This document shows, one piece after another, positions 7,400 through 10,637 of a DNA stretch of 10,637 nucleotides. The first letter of the stretch is position 1; every line of letters starts with the position of its first letter. Position numbers and translations under genes: made by a program. The notes beneath the pieces are model-generated. The model had not been told where the DNA came from. It was given only the letters and a program-made list of their open reading frames with translations, and did no database searches. The DNA is from Candidatus Pacearchaeota archaeon (GTDB lineage: Archaea; Nanoarchaeota; Nanoarchaeia; Pacearchaeales; GW2011-AR1), in contig NZER01000144.1 in the NCBI GenBank assembly GCA_002690445.1, positions 1 to 10,637 on the forward strand, read 5' to 3'.

Positions 7400-7431
7400 G
7401 GGGGAAGGTTGCTAGCCCCATACCTTCCCCC
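7400..7431 (+). terminator. Stable hairpin after the capsid gene, without a T-run
   Basis: GGGGGAAGGT at 7400-7409 pairs perfectly with ACCTTCCCCC at 7422-7431 around a 12-nt loop that contains GCTAGC. It lies between the capsid stop and the next Shine-Dalgarno. No U-tract follows, so strong termination is doubtful. Partial termination, a block to 3' exonucleases, or an RNA processing site would all fit. The strand is assigned from the surrounding genes. Confidence 0.5.
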
Positions 7432-7443
7432 ACATTGACAGAC

Positions 7444-7450
7444 AAGGAGA
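7444..7450 (+). promoter_or_regulatory. Ribosome binding site supporting a GTG start
   Basis: AAGGAGA at 7444-7450 is followed by six bases and GTG 7457. The strong match makes the unusual GTG the clear start of the gene after the capsid gene. Confidence 0.75.
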
Positions 7451-7456
7451 ACGACA

Positions 7457-8263
7457 GTGTCTTTCGCAAACATCCAAGGCGGGTTCGCTCAGAACCTGCA
7501 AGTATTGAGTACGGTCCAAGGCGGTGACGTCCGCTTTAGGGGTCGTGTCGACAGCATCGGCCTTCCGAAGCGTTTCGAGCTGCGGTGGGTGCCGGGTCTG
7601 TACGGCATTCCTTCGGCGAACGCGGATATCTTGAGTTCGACGGAGGCGACCAACATCACCTGCGATCGCAACTTCGAGATCCTCGGCACGAACGCCGTGA
7701 CCGACGATGCTGTGATGAACGCCGAGGGTGGCATTAGGCTCACCACGCAGGGCGCCGACGGCGACGAGGTCATCCTCGTCCCTCACCAGGATGCTAACCA
7801 ATCGGCCTGGGAACAGGTCACCTGGGGAACCGATAAGGAAGTCGAGTGGGAGTGCGAAATCAAGACTGGTTCCGCCGCCCAAATCGACAACTGCATCATC
7901 TGGGCCGGCCTGAAGCTGACCAACGCTGAGGCTACTGCGACGGACGACGATCAGGTCTTCTTCAGGTACGAGAACGGCGTGAACGACGGTAAGTGGCAGG
8001 TGATCTACTCGATCGGCGGAACCGATACCGCCGCCGACGCAGGGATCGCCGCCGTCGCTGCGACCACGAAGTACCATCTGAAGATCGTCATTGATGACGC
8101 TCGCCTCGCCAAGATGTACATTAACGATGTGCTCTGCGCGACTTCGACGGCGCTCACCGATACAACGGACCTCAATCCGTACATCGGTGTTGCAGCGGAC
8201 GGTGCCGCCGAGGCGAAAATCCTCGACGTCTACGGTCAGGCCATCAGTCGCGTGTCTGGCTAA
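7457..8263 (+). CDS. Concanavalin A-like beta-sandwich virion protein
   Basis: This is a 268-residue protein starting at GTG. Residues 1-75 form a short N-terminal part that could be the attachment segment. Residues about 85-265 look like a lectin-type (concanavalin A/LamG-like) jelly roll, with alternating strands. WEQVTWGTDKEVEWECEIKT (118-137) is the typical edge strand, and further examples are NCIIWAGLKLTN (145-156), YHLKIVIDDARLAKMYIND (206-224) and the closing AEAKILDVYGQAI (251-263). Proteins of this shape next to a capsid gene often decorate the capsid or form head fibres, sometimes with sugar binding. No binding residues can be named from sequence alone, so glycan binding is a hypothesis. 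It lies between two hairpins, suggesting abundant joint expression with the capsid protein. Confidence 0.65.
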   Translation: MSFANIQGGFAQNLQVLSTVQGGDVRFRGRVDSIGLPKRFELRWVPGLYGIPSANADILSSTEATNITCDRNFEILGTNAVTDDAVMNAEGGIRLTTQGADGDEVILVPHQDANQSAWEQVTWGTDKEVEWECEIKTGSAAQIDNCIIWAGLKLTNAEATATDDDQVFFRYENGVNDGKWQVIYSIGGTDTAADAGIAAVAATTKYHLKIVIDDARLAKMYINDVLCATSTALTDTTDLNPYIGVAADGAAEAKILDVYGQAISRVSG

Positions 8264-8273
8264 CGGGGACAAT

Positions 8274-8309
8274 AACGGGCGTTGGGTCTATTCCACCAAC
8301 GCCCGTTTT
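8274..8309 (+). terminator. Intrinsic terminator after the beta-sandwich gene
   Basis: AACGGGCGTTGG at 8274-8285 pairs perfectly over 12 bp with CCAACGCCCGTT at 8296-8307 around a 10-nt loop. The stem runs straight into TTTT (8306-8309) and a pyrimidine-rich tail. It starts 11 bases after the TAA stop at 8261-8263. The T-run is short, so read-through into the downstream head genes is likely and may set a lower level for them. Confidence 0.75.
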
Positions 8310-8325
8310 CCTCTAGGAGACTGAC

Positions 8326-8595
8326 ATGCCGAAGGTAACTGCTATGCCTGAAGAGTCGAAACGCATTTACGCTGATGTGACCAGCAAGCAGGTGAACGGC
8401 CTCGAGCTGGGCGAAGCAGTCACAGTCACGTACACCGGCAAGGTCATTGAGTTAACCGCTGCCAGGAAGTACGACTACGGAGACAACGACAAGGGGACCT
8501 ACCCTCCTACGATCGGGGTGAAGGTCGCGAAGATGAAGGTCGAGGCGGGGGAGAACGTCTTCGACGATCTTGCCAACGACGAGGATGGAGACTGA
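8326..8595 (+). CDS. Uncharacterised small protein in the head module
   Basis: This is an 89-residue protein whose family I do not recognise. It starts at ATG 8326 with AGGAG (8315-8319) six bases upstream. A second in-frame ATG at 8344 would shorten it by six residues but lacks such a site. The middle has two or more likely beta strands around LGEAVTVTYTGKVIELTAAR (28-47), then IGVKVAKMKV (63-72), and the end is an acidic tail (DDLANDEDGD). The protein is small, acidic and beta-rich, and sits just after the terminator between two presumed virion genes. A minor head or cement protein is possible but not shown. Confidence 0.7.
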   Translation: MPKVTAMPEESKRIYADVTSKQVNGLELGEAVTVTYTGKVIELTAARKYDYGDNDKGTYPPTIGVKVAKMKVEAGENVFDDLANDEDGD

Positions 8596-8598
8596 GCG

Positions 8599-9045
8599 AT
8601 GATGAAGTATTCGACTGCGGGTTTCCAGAACCCAATGGCTTCGTCGTATAAGACGCAGCTTGAAATGATCGGCGCCACCACTCTTCGTTTCAAGCTCTAC
8701 GACGTGCTGTGGGGTGTCAGTGGTACGCCGGCTGACAACGCGATGGTGGCTGACATCATTCGCATTACGGCAGGCGGGACGGGCACAAGCGTTACACCCG
8801 CCGCGCTTGATCCAGCCGATCCGGCTGCGACGGTCGCTTGTGAAGAGGACTCGACCGGGGAGCCGACCACGACTGGCGTTGCCTTGTTCGAGGTTCCGAT
8901 GAACCAGCGAGCAACCATGCGCTGGGCGGCTGTTCCAGGCAGCGAGCTTGTCTGCGCCGCTGTGGCAAATGAAGGCTTTGCCCTTCGTGCCAAGATTGGT
9001 ACCTACACGGGCGTAGCAGAAGTCACGGCGTTCCACGAGGAATGA
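8599..9045 (+). CDS. Probable small virion structural protein
   Basis: This 148-residue protein starts at ATG 8599, with GGAG at 8587-8590 eight bases upstream; the next codon is also ATG. It begins with a short amphipathic part (YKTQLEMIGATTLRFKLYDV). The rest looks beta-rich, with FEVPMNQRATMRWAAVPGSE (97-116) and GFALRAKIGTYTGVAEVTAF (126-145). I associate this arginine- and tryptophan-containing pattern with small structural proteins of environmental podovirus-like phages. It is a candidate capsid cement or minor head protein. Only two cysteines (C81, C119) are present. It ends in an ATGA overlap with the zinc-binding protein gene. Confidence 0.68.
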   Translation: MMKYSTAGFQNPMASSYKTQLEMIGATTLRFKLYDVLWGVSGTPADNAMVADIIRITAGGTGTSVTPAALDPADPAATVACEEDSTGEPTTTGVALFEVPMNQRATMRWAAVPGSELVCAAVANEGFALRAKIGTYTGVAEVTAFHEE

Positions 9046-9302
9046 GAAAGCCTGGTGGATACCTTGTCACCACGGGCCCTGACGGTACGCAGGAAAGGGA
9101 TACCTTTACCTGTGCGCATTGTCAGAAGGTCGTTCTTGCTAAGCCGAGCAGTGACCCTGCTGACGCTGGTGGGCTGTGCCGGGTTTGTGGCGGCCTTGTT
9201 TGTGGTCCTTGTGTATCTCGCGGGAGTTGTGTTCCATGGGAGGCACGGATGGAAGTGGCTGAAGCAAGAGACCGCTTCCGGCGTGAGGCAGGCCTGACAT
9301 GA
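9042..9302 (+). CDS. Cysteine-rich, probable zinc-binding protein
   Basis: This is an 86-residue protein with three CxxC pairs and a seventh cysteine: C24/C27 (with H26), C46/C49, C54/C57 and C63. Eight possible ligands would suit two zinc sites, as in treble-clef or cross-braced folds. A helical tail (about 66-83, EARMEVAEARDRFRREAGL) follows. I recall similar short cysteine-rich proteins in the same place in related phages, but no assigned function. It could be a small virion part, an assembly factor or a regulator. A second frame over the same bases (9055-9297) is hydrophobic but has no supporting start. The gene overlaps both neighbours by four bases (9042-9045 and 9299-9302), so it is probably translated in step with them. 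Confidence 0.75.
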   Translation: MRKPGGYLVTTGPDGTQERDTFTCAHCQKVVLAKPSSDPADAGGLCRVCGGLVCGPCVSRGSCVPWEARMEVAEARDRFRREAGLT

Positions 9303-9475
9303 CGATCGAATGGTATCAGCCGATTGTGCAACCTATTCACAAGCCGAAGACTGTCATGCCTTTCTTCAGTGTGAACCTGGGATCGGCTGACGTTGTGGAA
9401 CTAGACCCGAGGAAGTGGGATGCAGGAGAGGCTGCAGTAACCACAACCTGGACTGGAGAGGACCCGACAGTCTGA
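9299..9475 (+). CDS. 58-residue uncharacterised protein
   Basis: This short gene starts at ATG 9299, which overlaps the zinc-protein stop as ATGA, and ends at TGA 9473-9475, which overlaps the adaptor start as TGATG. The frame fills the gap exactly. The product begins MTIEWYQPIVQPIHKPKTVM and contains a compact middle, FFSVNLGSADVVELDP, and an end rich in tryptophan and acidic residues (WDAGEAAVTTTWTGEDPTV). No known family was recognised, and there are no cysteines or membrane segments. Its position suggests a small head, connector or assembly protein. Confidence 0.7.
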   Translation: MTIEWYQPIVQPIHKPKTVMPFFSVNLGSADVVELDPRKWDAGEAAVTTTWTGEDPTV

Positions 9476-10119
9476 TGGATAGGGATACAGCTGTCAAGCG
9501 TATCCGTCGCGGACTTGGTTACCGTGGCACGGACAAGGATACGGAAATCGTAGAGGCGTTGCAGGACACCCAGCAGGAACTCGAGCAGGGCGACTTCTTG
9601 CCTTGGTTCTTGCTCAGCGAAGTCACGTCCGCGGTTACGGTCAGTGATGAGGAACGTGTAGCACTTCCGTCGGGGTTCCTGCGAGAGACTGATTGGGAGG
9701 ACGCACTATATTACTTCGATGGAGACGCGGCGGACGCAAGCGATGTCTGGAACGAACTGCCGAAGGATAGCATTTCGTACCTTCGCGACGTCTATCCGGG
9801 CGTAGGGTCCCCGCTCGCCTACGCACTTGACGACGAGTATTACAGGCTCTTCCCAACGCCTGACGACGTGTATACACTCAAGCAGATGTTCTTCAAGGCC
9901 GATACGACCTTGGGGGATAATGTGGAGAACAAGTGGCTGACACACGCACACAAGTGGATGATTGGTGAGACTGGCCTTGTTATGGCGGAGGATCTACGGG
10001 ACAAGGCTGCGGTCGCGTTGTTCACCAGACGAAAGATCGAGGGCCGGACCAAGGTAATCCGTAACGACAACGCACGCCGGGAAGCTGCGCAACGTCCAAT
10101 CATGGGTGGAGAAGACTAA
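9475..10119 (+). CDS. Head-tail connector (adaptor) protein, SU10-like
   Basis: From ATG 9475 this is a 214-residue protein that probably forms the adaptor ring between the portal and the tail. The N-terminal helices (AVKRIRRGLGYRGTDKDTEI, then VEALQDTQQELEQGDFLPWF) are typical of adaptors that dock on a portal. They are followed by a beta-rich part with VALPSGFLRETDWEDALYYF and YYRLFPTPDD, the middle strand pattern of these families. The C-terminal helices (NKWLTHAHKWMIGETGLVMA, then a basic segment RRKIEGRTKVIRNDNARREA) resemble the C-terminal arm that inserts along the portal. The frame extends upstream to TTG 9415 but the TGATG overlap at 9473-9477 supports 9475. It is followed in a TAATG overlap by a fibre-like gene, a usual neighbour. 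Confidence 0.8.
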   Translation: MDRDTAVKRIRRGLGYRGTDKDTEIVEALQDTQQELEQGDFLPWFLLSEVTSAVTVSDEERVALPSGFLRETDWEDALYYFDGDAADASDVWNELPKDSISYLRDVYPGVGSPLAYALDDEYYRLFPTPDDVYTLKQMFFKADTTLGDNVENKWLTHAHKWMIGETGLVMAEDLRDKAAVALFTRRKIEGRTKVIRNDNARREAAQRPIMGGED

Positions 10120-10637
10120 TGGGTTTAGAGACTGTCGTACATGCCTCTGATCTGGTTGTCACAAATCCGCTCTCGACTGACTCGAAGTCGCAGGGGGACG
10201 ACCACCTGAGAGCGATCAAGGTTGCAATCAAGGCGATGCTCACTGCGTCACTGACGAAGACCGCCAATTACACGACAGTCATTGGCGATCAGGAGAGCTT
10301 GATCCTGTGTGATGCCAGTGGTGGGGGCTTCACGGTCACCCTGCTGGCTGCCGCAACCATGCTTGATGGACATACGCTGACTATCAAGAAAACTGACTCC
10401 AGTTCGAATGCCGTTATCATTGATGGAAATGCTGCCGAGACCATCGACGGCGAGACAACATTTACCTTGAGCAGTCAGTATGATTGCGTGACTCTTGTTT
10501 GCGATGCAAGTAATCTTCACGTTGTGTCGAAGGTGGCCAGCGGTGTGCTTGTGCTTCCCGACGGAGCCGTGGGCGCTCCAGCCCTGACCAATACCGGCGA
10601 TCTCGATACCGGGGTCTACTTCCCCGCAGCCGACCAA
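10119..10637 (+). CDS. Tail fibre-like protein, N-terminal part (runs off window)
   Basis: The frame opens at ATG 10119 inside the TAATG overlap with the adaptor and is still open at the window end, giving 173 residues so far. Near the N-terminus it has QGDDHLRAIKVAIKAML (25-41), a motif I associate with the particle-proximal ends of tail fibres and tail-spike proteins. A beta-rich repeat-like section follows, with FTVTLLAAATMLDGHTLTIK (71-90) and NAVIIDGNAAETIDG (97-111), as in beta-helical or fibre shafts. The visible end, TGDLDTGVYFPAADQ, is a short motif I recall from marine-type phage fibre proteins. The full protein probably binds host surface polysaccharide or protein, but the receptor-binding part lies outside the window. 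Confidence 0.72.
   Translation, partial: MGLETVVHASDLVVTNPLSTDSKSQGDDHLRAIKVAIKAMLTASLTKTANYTTVIGDQESLILCDASGGGFTVTLLAAATMLDGHTLTIKKTDSSSNAVIIDGNAAETIDGETTFTLSSQYDCVTLVCDASNLHVVSKVASGVLVLPDGAVGAPALTNTGDLDTGVYFPAADQ

Noticed and set aside
7412..8272. 286-residue open frame on the - strand opposite the beta-sandwich gene
   Set aside because: The + strand frame has a strong Shine-Dalgarno and a coherent beta-sandwich sequence. The opposite frame is a compositional mirror with no ribosome site or family resemblance.
9055..9297. 80-residue hydrophobic + strand frame over the zinc-protein gene, resembling a membrane protein
   Set aside because: It has no supporting start or ribosome site. The overlapping frame has ordered CxxC pairs and fits both neighbours by ATGA overlaps.
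1..10637. CRISPR array, insertion sequence or integrase
   Set aside because: I saw no regularly spaced repeats, terminal inverted repeats, transposase or recombinase motifs.

Overview
The window is a stretch of the virion-morphogenesis region of a tailed double-stranded DNA bacteriophage or a close prophage relative. Every gene I can support lies on the + strand. The order is: small terminase, nuclease, large terminase, portal, small coiled-coil protein, scaffold, major capsid protein, beta-sandwich head or fibre protein, small head proteins, zinc-binding protein, 58-residue protein, head-tail adaptor, fibre-like protein. The capsid, portal and adaptor sequences look like the Escherichia phage SU10 (Kuravirus-like, podovirus) families, judged from memory of those families. 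The host cannot be named. The moderately GC-rich sequence, Shine-Dalgarno sites and sigma70-like promoter fit a bacterial host, probably a Gram-negative, but that is inference.

Positions 1-247 are non-coding. They hold short direct repeats of CGGTTGC and two mutually exclusive hairpins, followed by a well-spaced sigma70-like promoter (TTGCGT, 17 bp, TATAAT) pointing into the packaging genes. Positions 248-2794 are the packaging module: TerS, a small protein with a PD-(D/E)XK nuclease signature, and TerL. Positions 2794-7362 are the procapsid module: portal, a 129-residue helical protein, an acidic scaffold and an SU10-like (DUF5309-type) capsid protein. Positions 7363-8325 carry a concanavalin A-like beta-sandwich protein with a hairpin on each side; the second is a good intrinsic terminator. 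Positions 8326-10119 carry small structural or unknown proteins ending in the head-tail adaptor. A fibre-like gene starts at 10119 and runs off the window.

The genes are tightly packed. Seven junctions overlap by 1 or 4 bases (TGATG, ATGA or TAATG), which suggests translational coupling. The wider gaps occur just after TerS and on either side of the beta-sandwich gene, and each contains a hairpin. They probably set mRNA boundaries and relative protein amounts. Together the genes recognise and cut phage DNA, assemble the procapsid on the portal, package DNA, stabilise or decorate the head, and build the connector to the tail.

Most of this is ordinary phage structural DNA. I do not see a clear new defence or mobile system. 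The items most worth follow-up are the small nuclease between the two terminase subunits, the cysteine-rich protein with its 58-residue partner, and the structured leader.
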